Notes: generated by a model not told the origin, from the sequence alone. 14,728 bases of DNA from an uncultured Collinsella sp. (GCA_958346165.1 CATVQO010000021.1:1-14728), one strand, 5' to 3'; numbered from the stretch's first letter, positions 1-9,157 are shown. Program-made: numbers and translations.

Positions 1-25
1 GCCCGTGGGTTATACCCTAAGAGCA

Positions 26-48
26 AACCACCCTTTTTAAGGGTGGTT
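26..48. terminator. Short perfect hairpin, candidate bidirectional terminator
   Basis: AACCACCCTT at 26-35 and AAGGGTGGTT at 39-48 are exact reverse complements around a TTT loop, giving 10 bp. The hairpin lies about 80 bp beyond the stop of the leftward transporter gene and could also end a rightward gene outside the window. There is no long T-tract on either side, so termination is inferred from the hairpin and its position only. Confidence 0.45.
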
Positions 49-50
49 CT

Positions 51-101
51 GATTTATCTGACGGTTTAAAACGGTCTCACGTGTTACAGATTAAGACGTT
101 A
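51..101. repeat. Decayed copy (copy 1) of the 65-nt hairpin element
   Basis: The right arm, GTTACAGATTAAGACGTT at 83-100, is clearly preserved and matches the right arm of the copy at 9093-9157. The left side (about 51-62) keeps only ATCTG..AC and appears to have lost bases. The interval between arms is about 20 nt instead of the 27 nt seen in all other copies. I read it as a degenerate family member downstream of the transporter gene. Confidence 0.6.
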
Positions 102-126
102 TATCTGGACAGCCACGCCATCCCAA

Positions 127-1383
127 TTACATTCCCGTTAGCAGCACGATGTCGAGAATCGTCACGATGGCACCGATCCCTACGAGCAGCGCGTTGAGCG
201 GGCGCGAGTTGACGTATTTGCCCATGACACGGCGTGAGCTGGTGAGCCGTATGAGCACAAAGACCGTAATCGGCAACTGAAGCGACAGCAGCGCCTGACT
301 CCAGATGAGACCCTCAAAAGGATTTGGGACGACCAAGCACGCCGCCACTGCGCCGACGAAACAAGCCGCCACCCCGATCGAGGAATGTCGGTCGTGGATG
401 TCGTATTCCTCGTCGAACATGCCCGCGGTGATGGTGCCCGCCGCCATGCCCGCCGTCACACTACTCGATATGCCCGCAAACAGCAGTGCCACCGCAAAGA
501 TGGTCGAGCTTGCCGGGCCCAGAATGGGGGAGAGCGTGTCCGCTGCGACGGCGAGGTCGTCTACGACAATGCCGTGCGCAAAGAAGGTCGTTGCGGCCAG
601 GATGACCATGGCCGAGTTGATCGCCCAGCCCACGCCCATCGAAAAGAGCGTGTCGAAGAGCTCGTAGCGCAGACGTTCCTCGATAACCTGCTCGCCTTGG
701 CCTTCGAAGTGCATGGATTGGATGACCTCGGAGTGCAGGAAGAGGTTGTGAGGCATAACAACCGCGCCTAGGACACTTACGATAATCGCGGCCGAGCCGG
801 TGGGCATACTGGGTGTGATCCAGCTTGCGGCGGCCTGCGGCCAGTCGACCTTGACCAGCGTAAGCTCAGCCAAAAACGAGAGTCCTACCACGCCTACGAA
901 GGCGATGATCCATCGCTCGGCGCGCTTGTAGGAGCTCGTCATGAGCATCGCCATCGATACTGCCGCCACGATGACGCAGCCCGCGCGCACGGGCAGCCCA
1001 AAGAGCATTTGAAGGGCAATCGCGCCACCCAGGACTTCGGCCATGGCGGTGGCGATGGTCGCGAGATAGGCGCTGGCGAGCACCATGTGTCCCACGATGC
1101 GGGGGAGGTAGTGTGTCGTGGCCTCGGCAAGACAGGTGCCCGTGGCGATGCCCAGGTGCGCCGCGTTGTGCTGCAGCACAATGAGCATAATTGTGGACAG
1201 CGTGACGATCCACAGCAGCGCGTAGCCAAACTGCGAGCCCGCGGCCATATTGGAGGCCCAGTTGCCCGGGTCGATAAAGCCGACGGTGACGAGCAACCCG
1301 GGGCCGATATGCCGCGCAATGTCTAGGCCTCCGTGACCACCGGTGCGCCGGGAACCAAAGTGTTGTTTGAGATGGTTGAGCAT
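127..1383 (-). CDS. mntH: Nramp-family divalent metal (Mn2+/Fe2+) transporter
   Basis: This 418-residue integral membrane protein should import Mn2+ and/or Fe2+ with protons across the cytoplasmic membrane. The Nramp metal-site signatures are visible: DPGN at residues 38-41 in the first membrane helix and MPHN at 210-213 in the sixth. The Met of the second motif is the ligand linked in the family to Mn/Fe selectivity over Mg/Ca. About eleven hydrophobic segments and the length fit the family. I chose the ATG at 1383 because AGGAG lies 7 nt upstream of it; the frame stays open to 1419 but without a ribosome site there. The gene stands alone, divergent from gltB. An AT-rich region with a TTAGGCTAA dyad lies just upstream and may bind a DtxR/MntR-type regulator. 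Family assignment is secure; the exact metal is inferred. Confidence 0.92.
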   Translation of the reverse strand: MLNHLKQHFGSRRTGGHGGLDIARHIGPGLLVTVGFIDPGNWASNMAAGSQFGYALLWIVTLSTIMLIVLQHNAAHLGIATGTCLAEATTHYLPRIVGHMVLASAYLATIATAMAEVLGGAIALQMLFGLPVRAGCVIVAAVSMAMLMTSSYKRAERWIIAFVGVVGLSFLAELTLVKVDWPQAAASWITPSMPTGSAAIIVSVLGAVVMPHNLFLHSEVIQSMHFEGQGEQVIEERLRYELFDTLFSMGVGWAINSAMVILAATTFFAHGIVVDDLAVAADTLSPILGPASSTIFAVALLFAGISSSVTAGMAAGTITAGMFDEEYDIHDRHSSIGVAACFVGAVAACLVVPNPFEGLIWSQALLSLQLPITVFVLIRLTSSRRVMGKYVNSRPLNALLVGIGAIVTILDIVLLTGM

Positions 1384-1430
1384 GGTGAGCTCCTGCGTGC
1401 CGTTTGTTTGACGCCGCAAGGATACCCGTT

Positions 1431-1458
1431 TTAGGCTAAAAAGTTAATCAAAGCTAAC
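1431..1458 (-). promoter_or_regulatory. Candidate metalloregulator operator upstream of mntH
   Basis: TTAGGCTAA at 1431-1439 is a 4+1+4 palindrome. It is followed by GTTA(N8)TAAC at 1443-1458, in an AT-rich patch about 50 bp upstream of the transporter start. DtxR/MntR-family operators in actinobacteria are often TTAGG-type dyads, so a manganese- or iron-responsive operator is plausible. I see no convincing -35/-10 pair, and the assignment is inference from motif and position. Confidence 0.35.
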
Positions 1459-1501
1459 AAAATTGTTGTATTTGAATAGGATGGTGAAAGGGGGGTTACC
1501 G

Positions 1502-1566
1502 AAATGTCTTGATCTGTAACATCTAGGCGCCAAAATTGGGTCTTCCTGTTACAGATTGAGATGTTT
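1502..1566 (+). repeat. 65-nt hairpin element, copy 2
   Basis: The left arm AAATGTCTTGATCTGTAAC (1502-1520), a 27-nt centre and the right arm GTTACAGATTGAGATGTTT (1548-1566) pair over all 19 positions of + strand RNA. Four of those pairs are G-U; on the other strand they would be A-C mismatches. The centre can fold further, for example CCAA at 1530-1533 with TTGG at 1536-1539. It lies between the divergent mntH and gltB genes. Confidence 0.85.
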
Positions 1567-1654
1567 GAAGCGGTGAGCTTGAAGACCGAACTTGGGGCCC
1601 TTGTTGCCGTCCTTGAGGTCGGCGGTGTCCACTCGTAGGGCGTGCGTTACGCGA

Positions 1655-1680
1655 TTGTTTCGAAACGGGTGGGAAACACA
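1655..1680. promoter_or_regulatory. Candidate operator upstream of gltB
   Basis: A perfect 10-bp palindrome GTTTCGAAAC (1657-1666) is followed by a second GAAAC at 1673-1677, 11 bp after the first, about one helical turn. Together they give TTGTTTC facing GAAACACAA. The site is about 70 bp upstream of the gltB start, where a nitrogen or LysR-type regulator could act. No regulator is encoded nearby and I see no clear promoter hexamers, so the function is a guess from position and symmetry. Confidence 0.3.
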
Positions 1681-1745
1681 ACGGGCCGGCGATGCCCCTA
1701 GTATGCCTATTCAACTGACTGTCTAACACCTAGGGGAGGATCGCG

Positions 1746-4700
1746 ATGCAGGCAGATTCCGCTCAGCAGCAGGGCCTTTATCGCCCCGAATTCGACCACG
1801 ATGCATGTGGCATCGGCGCGCTTGCCGATATCAACGGCGAGCGCCATCACCAGATCCTGGACGACGCACTGTCCATTCTGGTCAACTTGGAGCACCGCGG
1901 CGGCACGGGACTCGAGAAGAACACCGGCGACGGCGCCGGCATCCTGTTCCAGGTTCCGCATCACTTTTTCCGTAAAGAGGCTCAAAAGTGCGGTCAGATT
2001 CTGCCGGCAGAGGGCGACTATGGCGTGGCCATGCTGTTCTTCCCGCAGGACGACAAGGGTGTAGAGGATGCCCGCCGCGTGTTTGAGGAGGGCTGCGCCG
2101 AAGCCGGCGTGCCGCTGCTCTTCTGGCGCGAGGTGCCGGTCGACCCGCACGACCTGGGTGAGACGGCCCGCGCCTGCATGCCTACCATCCTGCAGGCCTT
2201 CCTGGGCCGTCCGGACGACACGCCCGCCGGCGATGCCTTTGAGCGTCGCCTGTATGTGTGCCGCCGCACCATCGAGAAGAAGGCCGACGCCGAGTTTGCC
2301 CTGCGCGACAAGATCTTCTATGTGTGCTCCATGAGCTCGCGCACCATCGTGTACAAGGGCATGCTGGTCGCCACGCAGATGCGCCGCTTCTTCATCGATC
2401 TCAACGACGCCGCCGTCAAGACGGCCGTGGCACTCGTCCACTCGCGCTACTCCACCAACACCACGCCCAGTTGGGAGCGCGCGCACCCCAACCGCTTTAT
2501 CATCCACAACGGCGAGATCAACACCCTCAAGGGCAACGTCAACTGGATTCGCGCCCGCGAACCCAATCTGTACAGCCCCGTGCTGCAGCATGATCTTGAG
2601 CGTGTGATTCCCATCATCAACCGCGAGGGCTCCGATTCCGCGATTTTGGACAACGTGCTCGAATTCTTGGTCATGAACGGTCGCCCGCTCACGCGTGCCG
2701 CGTCCATGTTGTTGCCCGAGCCGTGGGACCACAACGACAGCCTGAGCGAGGAACGCCGCGCCTACGACGCCTACCAGTCCATGCTCATGGAGCCCTGGGA
2801 CGGCCCGGCCGCCATCGCCTTTACCGACGGTCGCACGCTGGGTGCCGCCCTCGACCGCAACGGCCTGCGCCCCGCCCGCTACTACGTGACGCGCGACGGC
2901 CGCTTTATGCTGGCGAGCGAGGTGGGCACCATCGAGGTGAGCCCCGAGAACATCCTGACGAGCGGCTGTCTGGGACCGGGCCAGATGCTCGAGGTCGATT
3001 TTGCCCGCGGCCGCGTGATCTACAACGACGAGCTGCGCGCCCGTTACGCCAAGGAAAAGCCCTATCGCGACTGGATCGCCGAGGAGACGCTGACCGTCGA
3101 CGCGCTCGACAAGCCCGTCGCGCCCACGCCCGCCGAGGATACCGAGGTGCCCGCCGCCGTGCGCATGGCCAAGCTCGGCTATCACTGGGATGATGTTGAC
3201 GAGGTCGTGCGCCCCATGGCCCAGCAGGGCAAGGCCCCGCTCGCCTCGATGGGCATCGATGCGCCGCTGGCCTGCCTGTCCAAGAAGACGCGTTCGTTCT
3301 TCGACTACTTCTATCAGCTGTTCGCTCAGGTCACGAACCCGCCGATCGACGCCCTTCGCGAGCATATGGTCACCTCGACCACGCTCTACCTGGGTAACCA
3401 CGGCAACCTGCTCGAGGACTCCCGTACGGCCTGTCGGCTGGTGCGCCTGGAGCGTCCGCTGCTGAGCGAGGAGGAGTTCGAGCGTATCTGCGCCATCGAC
3501 CGCGTGGGCTTTAAGACCTGCCGTTTCCGTGCCGTCTACCGCCGCGATGCCGGCGAGGGCGCGCTGCAGGCTGCGCTCAAGCAGCTTGCAGAGGACGTTG
3601 AGGCTGCGGTCCGCGACGGCGTGAACATCGTGGTGCTGAGCGATCGTGCCGCTGCGGGCGAGGTGCCCGTGCCGTCGCTGCTCGCCGTGGGCTGCGTGCA
3701 CAACCACCTGATCCGCGCTGGCGTGCGTACCTTTGCCGACATCGTGGTGGAGTGTGGCGACGCCGTGTCCCCGCACGACTTTGCGGCACTGGTGGGCTAC
3801 TCCGCGAGCGGCATCTATCCGTACAACGCACATGCGTGCATCCGCGATCTGGCGGCACGCGGCGACCTGGACGTGACGGCCGAGCAGGGCATCGCCAACT
3901 ACAACAAGGCTGCGACCGCCGGCATCGTCTCCATCATGTCCAAGATGGGCATCTCTACGGTGCAGAGCTACCATTCGGCGCAGATCTTCGAGGCCGTGGG
4001 CTTTACGCCGGAGTTCGTCAACGCGTACTTCGCCGGCACGGTGAGCCGTGTGGGAGGTATGGGTGTCGAGGACGTCGAGCGCGAGCAGAATGAGCGCTAC
4101 GACGCCGCGCTCGCTATCCTTAAGAGCCCGGCTCCCGATCAGCTGCCCACGTTGGGCCTGACCAAGTGGCGCCCGCTCGGCGGCGAGGATCACCTCATCG
4201 ATCCGCAGACTGTCTACTTGCTGCAGACCGCCTGCTGTGAGGACAGCTACGACACCTTTAAGGAGTACAGCGCCCGCCTGCACCGCACCGGCCGTGCCGT
4301 GCGCCTGCGCGACTTGCTGGACTTTGATGCCGGCGGCCGCACGCCGGTTTCGCTCGACGAGGTCGAGCCCGCGCTCAACATCGTCCGCCGCTTTAACACC
4401 GGCGCCATGTCGTACGGCTCCATCAGCAAGGAAGCACACGAGTGCATGGCCATCGCCATGAACCGCCTGCACGGCCGTTCCAACTCGGGCGAGGGCGGCG
4501 AGGACCCGCGTCGCGAGACCCCGCTGGCTAACGGTGACTCCAAGAACTCCGCCATCAAGCAGGTGGCAAGCGCGCGCTTTGGCGTGACGAGCCGCTACCT
4601 GTGCAGCGCCTTCGAGATTCAGATCAAGATGGCCCAGGGCGCCAAGCCCGGCGAGGGCGGTCACCTGCCCGGCAAGAAGGTCTACCCTTGGATTGCCGAG

Positions 4701-6443
4701 GTCCGTCAGTCCACACCCGGTATCGGCCTGATCTCGCCTCCGCCGCACCACGACATCTACTCCATCGAGGACCTGGCGGAGCTTATCTTCGATCTTAAGA
4801 ACGCCAACCCCGGCGCACGCGTGTCGGTCAAGCTGGTCAGTGAGGCCGGCGTCGGCACCATCGCCACCGGCGTTGCCAAGGGTGCTGCCGACAAGATTTT
4901 GATCAGCGGCCATAACGGCGGCTCGGGTGCTGCGGCGCGCGATTCCATTTGGCACGCGGGTCTGCCGCTGGAGCTCGGTCTTGCCGAGGCCCAGCAGACG
5001 CTGCTGCAAAACGGCCTGCGCTCGCGCGTGGTGCTCGAGGCCGACGGCAAGCTCATGGACGGCACCGATGTTGCCGTCGCCTGCCTGCTGGGTGCCGAGG
5101 AGTTTGGCTTTGCGACCATGCCGCTCATCTCCATGGGCTGCCTCATGCAGCGCGACTGCCAGCAGGATACCTGCCCGGCCGGCATCGCTACGCAAAACTG
5201 CCGCCTGCGTCGCGGCTTCCGCGGCAAGCCAGAGCACGTCGAGCACTTTATGCTCTTTGTTGCCGAGCAGCTGCGCGAGGTCATGGCGAGCCTGGGCTTC
5301 CGCACCATCGACGAGATGGTCGGCCATCCCGAGTGCTTGCGCCAGATTGAGGTCCCGGGCAACCGCAAGGCTAACCTGCTGGATCTGTCGCCCGTGCTGG
5401 CGAGCGCGACCTGTGAGTTTGGTGCCCACATCCCGGGTGCCGACGGCCGTCACTTCCTGCCCCAGATGGCTGCGGACAGTGAGCTCGACAAGACGCTCGA
5501 CTCCACGTTGTTTGTGCCCTATACGGCCGATGCCCGTGCGCACCTGCGTCCGATTCGCTTCCGCGCCGATATCGCCAACGTCAACCGCTGCGTGGGCACC
5601 ATCTTGGGCAACGCGGTGACCAAGGCGCATCCCGAGGGCCTGCCCGCCGGCTCCATCACCATCGATTGCGATGGTTCGGCCGGTCAGAGCTTTGGTGCCT
5701 TCCTGCCGCGCGGCATTACGCTCAACGTGTGCGGCGACGCCAACGACTACTTTGGCAAGGGCCTTTCGGGCGGCGAGGTGTCGGTGCGCCCCAACCCGCA
5801 TGCGACCTACAAGTTCGATGAGAACATCATCGTGGGCAACGTTGCGTTCTTTGGCGCCACGAGCGGCCGCGGCTTCATTAACGGCCTGGCAGGCCAGCGC
5901 TTTGGCGTACGCAACTCCGGTGCCACCGTGGTGGTCGAGGGCTGCGGCAACCATGGCTGCGAGTACATGACGGGTGGTCTGGCACTCATCCTGGGCGAGG
6001 TCGGGCAGAACTTCGCCGCCGGCATGACGGGTGGCGTGGCCTATGTCTTTGACCAGTACGGCACGCTCGATGCCCGTGTGAACCACGAGAGCGTCGAGCT
6101 TAAAGCCCCGACGGCCGGCGAGCTGGCGCAGATTCGCGAGCTCATCCAGGAGCACGTGGACGCGACGCAGAGCCCGCGCGGCATTAAGCTGCTCTACAGC
6201 TTTGAGACGATGAGCAAGCACTTTGTGAAGGTCATTCCGACCGAGTACGAGCGCGTGCTGGCGATTGTCGCCGCCGCCGAGGCCGTCGGCAAGACGCATG
6301 CGCAGGCCGAGGAGCTGGCGTTTGACATTGTGACCGGTCGCGCGAGCGCCGCGGATGTTGCTCGCTTCGATGTTGCGGGCGGTGCTGCGGGCGCTGCGTC
6401 CGTGGCTGCCAGCTCTGTTGCTTCGACCAAGAAGGAGGCGTAA
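1746..6443 (+). CDS. gltB: Glutamate synthase, large (glutaminase/FMN) subunit
   Basis: With GltD it converts glutamine plus 2-oxoglutarate to two glutamates in the cytoplasm. The protein has 1565 residues, slightly longer than the usual ~1500. Order: a short propeptide, then the Ntn-amidotransferase domain starting at the nucleophile Cys21 (DHDACGIG); a central domain (about 480-770); the FMN/2-oxoglutarate synthase domain (about 815-1190) with SNSGEGGED near 911 and the 3Fe-4S cysteines 1132, 1138 and 1143 (spacing C-x5-C-x4-C); and the GXGXG beta-helix domain (about 1265-1460). The FMN-domain loop usually written GHDGGTGA reads GHNGGSGA near residue 1054, a conservative divergence. The last ~30 residues are an Ala/Ser-rich tail ending KKEA. 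The start is supported by AGGGGAGG 6 nt upstream. gltD follows after 5 nt, so the two are co-transcribed. Confidence 0.98.
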   Translation: MQADSAQQQGLYRPEFDHDACGIGALADINGERHHQILDDALSILVNLEHRGGTGLEKNTGDGAGILFQVPHHFFRKEAQKCGQILPAEGDYGVAMLFFPQDDKGVEDARRVFEEGCAEAGVPLLFWREVPVDPHDLGETARACMPTILQAFLGRPDDTPAGDAFERRLYVCRRTIEKKADAEFALRDKIFYVCSMSSRTIVYKGMLVATQMRRFFIDLNDAAVKTAVALVHSRYSTNTTPSWERAHPNRFIIHNGEINTLKGNVNWIRAREPNLYSPVLQHDLERVIPIINREGSDSAILDNVLEFLVMNGRPLTRAASMLLPEPWDHNDSLSEERRAYDAYQSMLMEPWDGPAAIAFTDGRTLGAALDRNGLRPARYYVTRDGRFMLASEVGTIEVSPENILTSGCLGPGQMLEVDFARGRVIYNDELRARYAKEKPYRDWIAEETLTVDALDKPVAPTPAEDTEVPAAVRMAKLGYHWDDVDEVVRPMAQQGKAPLASMGIDAPLACLSKKTRSFFDYFYQLFAQVTNPPIDALREHMVTSTTLYLGNHGNLLEDSRTACRLVRLERPLLSEEEFERICAIDRVGFKTCRFRAVYRRDAGEGALQAALKQLAEDVEAAVRDGVNIVVLSDRAAAGEVPVPSLLAVGCVHNHLIRAGVRTFADIVVECGDAVSPHDFAALVGYSASGIYPYNAHACIRDLAARGDLDVTAEQGIANYNKAATAGIVSIMSKMGISTVQSYHSAQIFEAVGFTPEFVNAYFAGTVSRVGGMGVEDVEREQNERYDAALAILKSPAPDQLPTLGLTKWRPLGGEDHLIDPQTVYLLQTACCEDSYDTFKEYSARLHRTGRAVRLRDLLDFDAGGRTPVSLDEVEPALNIVRRFNTGAMSYGSISKEAHECMAIAMNRLHGRSNSGEGGEDPRRETPLANGDSKNSAIKQVASARFGVTSRYLCSAFEIQIKMAQGAKPGEGGHLPGKKVYPWIAEVRQSTPGIGLISPPPHHDIYSIEDLAELIFDLKNANPGARVSVKLVSEAGVGTIATGVAKGAADKILISGHNGGSGAAARDSIWHAGLPLELGLAEAQQTLLQNGLRSRVVLEADGKLMDGTDVAVACLLGAEEFGFATMPLISMGCLMQRDCQQDTCPAGIATQNCRLRRGFRGKPEHVEHFMLFVAEQLREVMASLGFRTIDEMVGHPECLRQIEVPGNRKANLLDLSPVLASATCEFGAHIPGADGRHFLPQMAADSELDKTLDSTLFVPYTADARAHLRPIRFRADIANVNRCVGTILGNAVTKAHPEGLPAGSITIDCDGSAGQSFGAFLPRGITLNVCGDANDYFGKGLSGGEVSVRPNPHATYKFDENIIVGNVAFFGATSGRGFINGLAGQRFGVRNSGATVVVEGCGNHGCEYMTGGLALILGEVGQNFAAGMTGGVAYVFDQYGTLDARVNHESVELKAPTAGELAQIRELIQEHVDATQSPRGIKLLYSFETMSKHFVKVIPTEYERVLAIVAAAEAVGKTHAQAEELAFDIVTGRASAADVARFDVAGGAAGAASVAASSVASTKKEA

Positions 6444-6448
6444 GTGCC

Positions 6449-7930
<1,482 letters not shown>

Positions 7931-7940
7931 GGCAGTCATT

Positions 7941-8007
7941 CAAGAGTGTCCCCAACGACTAGTCATTGGGGACACTCTATTTTGTCTAGTCGCCGGGGAC
8001 ACTCTTG
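7941..8007. repeat. GGGGACACTCT three-arm repeat element
   Basis: The arm CAAGAGTGTCCCC (7941-7953) is complementary to two downstream arms: 7966-7978 (used in the terminator) and a second, GGGGACACTCTTG (7995-8007), matching all 13 bases. The two downstream arms belong to direct repeats CTAGTCATTGGGGACACTCT (7959-7978) and CTAGTCGCCGGGGACACTCT (7986-8005), 27 bp apart, with three differences. Two mutually exclusive hairpins are therefore possible. The GGGGACA core is shared with the element at 11311-11381. Confidence 0.6.
7943..7983 (+). terminator. Rho-independent terminator of gltBD
   Basis: AGAGTGTCCCCAA (7943-7955) and TTGGGGACACTCT (7966-7978) form a perfect 13-bp stem around a 10-nt loop, followed by ATTTTG. 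It starts 12 nt after the gltD stop. The same stem sequence recurs downstream, so this terminator is also part of a larger repeat, described separately. Confidence 0.75.
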
Positions 8008-8140
8008 ACGTCTGACCGCTCATTTGCTGACGTGCGGACTCGCGGTACCTTGCTGTTTTCGTGATGGCTGTGGCTGGCAAGCTCAAAATCTCTGCTTATT
8101 TGCCTATGTTTAACTGGGGTTTTGTTTCGGTATAACGTAT

Positions 8141-8176
8141 CGGTCAAGCGTTCCGTCAAGTATTCGGTCAGTATCT
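8141..8176. repeat. Three 12-bp direct repeats (CGGTCA-type)
   Basis: CGGTCA (8141), CCGTCA (8153) and CGGTCA (8165) begin exactly 12 bp apart, inside similar 12-mers such as CGGTCAAGCGTT. They lie about 100 bp upstream of the unknown gene and just after a TATAAC hexamer. An operator for a repeating-site regulator is possible; with only three units, chance or a decayed repeat cannot be excluded. Confidence 0.45.
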
Positions 8177-8272
8177 GGTTTGCAACCCGATGCTCATTTC
8201 GCCCGCGCTGGCGGCGACCGCGAGCCCTCCTCGTAAGCTCAAATTGAGGTTCATCAGTTTGAGGAGGATGCC

Positions 8273-8980
8273 ATGGCTGATCATGTTTTGGACCGGGGAC
8301 GTCTGGCCGAGGCCGTCGGTGACGATATTGCCGACATGGCCCAGTTTTGGATGCTGCGAAAGTTCCAGTTTTTGGAGTCGGCGCGCACACAGTTCGAAGT
8401 GATAGTCGATCCATGGCTCAGCTATTGCGAGGAGCCCTCGCAAAACGAAATCATGGCCTATAACATGGCATTTACCGATTGGCTGCTGTTTGAGCGCCCC
8501 TATTACCACGGCAAGACGCTGCTTGGGCTGTATGTTGACGAGCCGCCGGCGTCGCTTTCGCCTGCTTCGCTCAGGCGGCTCGAACAGGTGCGCGACACGC
8601 ACTATTTCTCTCGCTTTGGCATTTTGGACAAGGATCCGGCGACTGGTATGGTCGCGCTGCGCGATACGCGCACCGACCGTCGTTTTGATGTCTACGACCC
8701 ACATATCGTGCAAAAAGAGCACTGGCGCGATGGTGCGATTGCGGTGCGCATCGCGTGCGTTGACGATATTTTGCTGACGGCGGGGCAGCTCTACCTCTAC
8801 GACATTGCGCACCTGAGCGATACGGCGGTCGACGGGCCCGGCGCCGTTCATCCGGAAGACCTGGAAGATGGCTTCGATACCTCGTGTATCAGCTTCTTTC
8901 TGAGGCTGGTCCGCGACGTCATGGGTGCCCGGGGACGGTATGTGAAGTCGCTCAACATCTACGAACAGGAATGGGAGTAG
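8273..8980 (+). CDS. Hypothetical protein, 235 residues, function not recognised
   Basis: I do not recognise this gene with confidence. It is a soluble, acidic protein with no signal peptide, no membrane segment and no metal-binding Cys cluster. A segment near residues 65-80 (DWLLFERPYYHGKTLLGLY) resembles the DW-[FL]-[LI]-F...G-K-T-LL pattern I associate with poorly characterised proteins that sometimes carry a SEC-C zinc motif; no such motif is present here. The middle (about 110-175) looks like alternating beta strands, and the C-terminal 40 residues look helical. The start is well supported by GAGGAGG 5 nt upstream of the ATG. Codon use is less biased than in gltBD, suggesting modest expression. 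It is apparently monocistronic, with the repeat-rich regions on both sides. That it is a real gene is likely; its role is unknown. Confidence 0.8.
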   Translation: MADHVLDRGRLAEAVGDDIADMAQFWMLRKFQFLESARTQFEVIVDPWLSYCEEPSQNEIMAYNMAFTDWLLFERPYYHGKTLLGLYVDEPPASLSPASLRRLEQVRDTHYFSRFGILDKDPATGMVALRDTRTDRRFDVYDPHIVQKEHWRDGAIAVRIACVDDILLTAGQLYLYDIAHLSDTAVDGPGAVHPEDLEDGFDTSCISFFLRLVRDVMGARGRYVKSLNIYEQEWE

Positions 8981-9011
8981 GGTTGGGCTGTCGCAGCGCC
9001 GCCGCCTGTCT

Positions 9012-9076
9012 ATTTGTCTCGGTCTGTAACGTCTAGAGACCGTTTGGACCCGTAGTTGTTACAGATCGAGATGAAC
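9012..9076 (+). repeat. 65-nt hairpin element, copy 3
   Basis: The left arm ATTTGTCTCGGTCTGTAAC (9012-9030) and right arm GTTACAGATCGAGATGAAC (9058-9076) pair at 18 of 19 positions on the + strand, three as G-U; only the outermost pair fails. The centre is exactly 27 nt and contains CC(GTTT)GG at 9040-9047, with further pairing outward (for example CTA 9033-9035 with TAG 9053-9055). It is the first member of a doublet. Confidence 0.85.
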
Positions 9077-9092
9077 AGGTGCAGACTCGACT

Positions 9093-9157
9093 GAATGTCT
9101 CGATCTGTAACAACAAGGGGCCGTTTGGCCATCTACCTGTTACAGATCAAGACGTTT
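9093..9157 (+). repeat. 65-nt hairpin element, copy 4
   Basis: The left arm GAATGTCTCGATCTGTAAC (9093-9111) and right arm GTTACAGATCAAGACGTTT (9139-9157) pair at 18 of 19 positions, two as G-U and one as a C-A mismatch. The 27-nt centre contains a perfect GGCC(GTTT)GGCC hairpin at 9119-9130. It starts 81 nt after copy 3 starts, leaving a 16-nt linker. Confidence 0.85.

Larger units (their letters stand above)
7931..8272. other. Intergenic region gltD to the unknown gene (342 bp)
   Basis: Beyond the terminator and the GGGGACACTCT repeats (to 8007) the stretch is AT-richer and has no convincing gene. It holds three 12-bp direct repeats at 8141-8176, and a TATAAC hexamer at 8131-8136 that could be a -10 box, though no matching -35 box is seen. 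It ends with the GAGGAGG ribosome site (8261-8267) of the next gene. Short open frames here lack ribosome sites. Confidence 0.6.

Noticed and set aside
1384..1419. Upstream start of the Nramp gene
   Set aside because: No ribosome site at 1419, whereas AGGAG is properly placed before the ATG at 1383.
7986..8414. 142-residue antisense frame through the repeat region
   Set aside because: It overlaps the terminator repeats and the unknown gene, has no ribosome site, and its internal repetition only reflects the 12-bp DNA repeats.
9012..9157. CRISPR array interpretation of the conserved arms with 27-nt centres
   Set aside because: The copies occur singly or in pairs, the arms of each unit are inverted instead of direct repeats, the centres are self-complementary, and no cas genes are in view.
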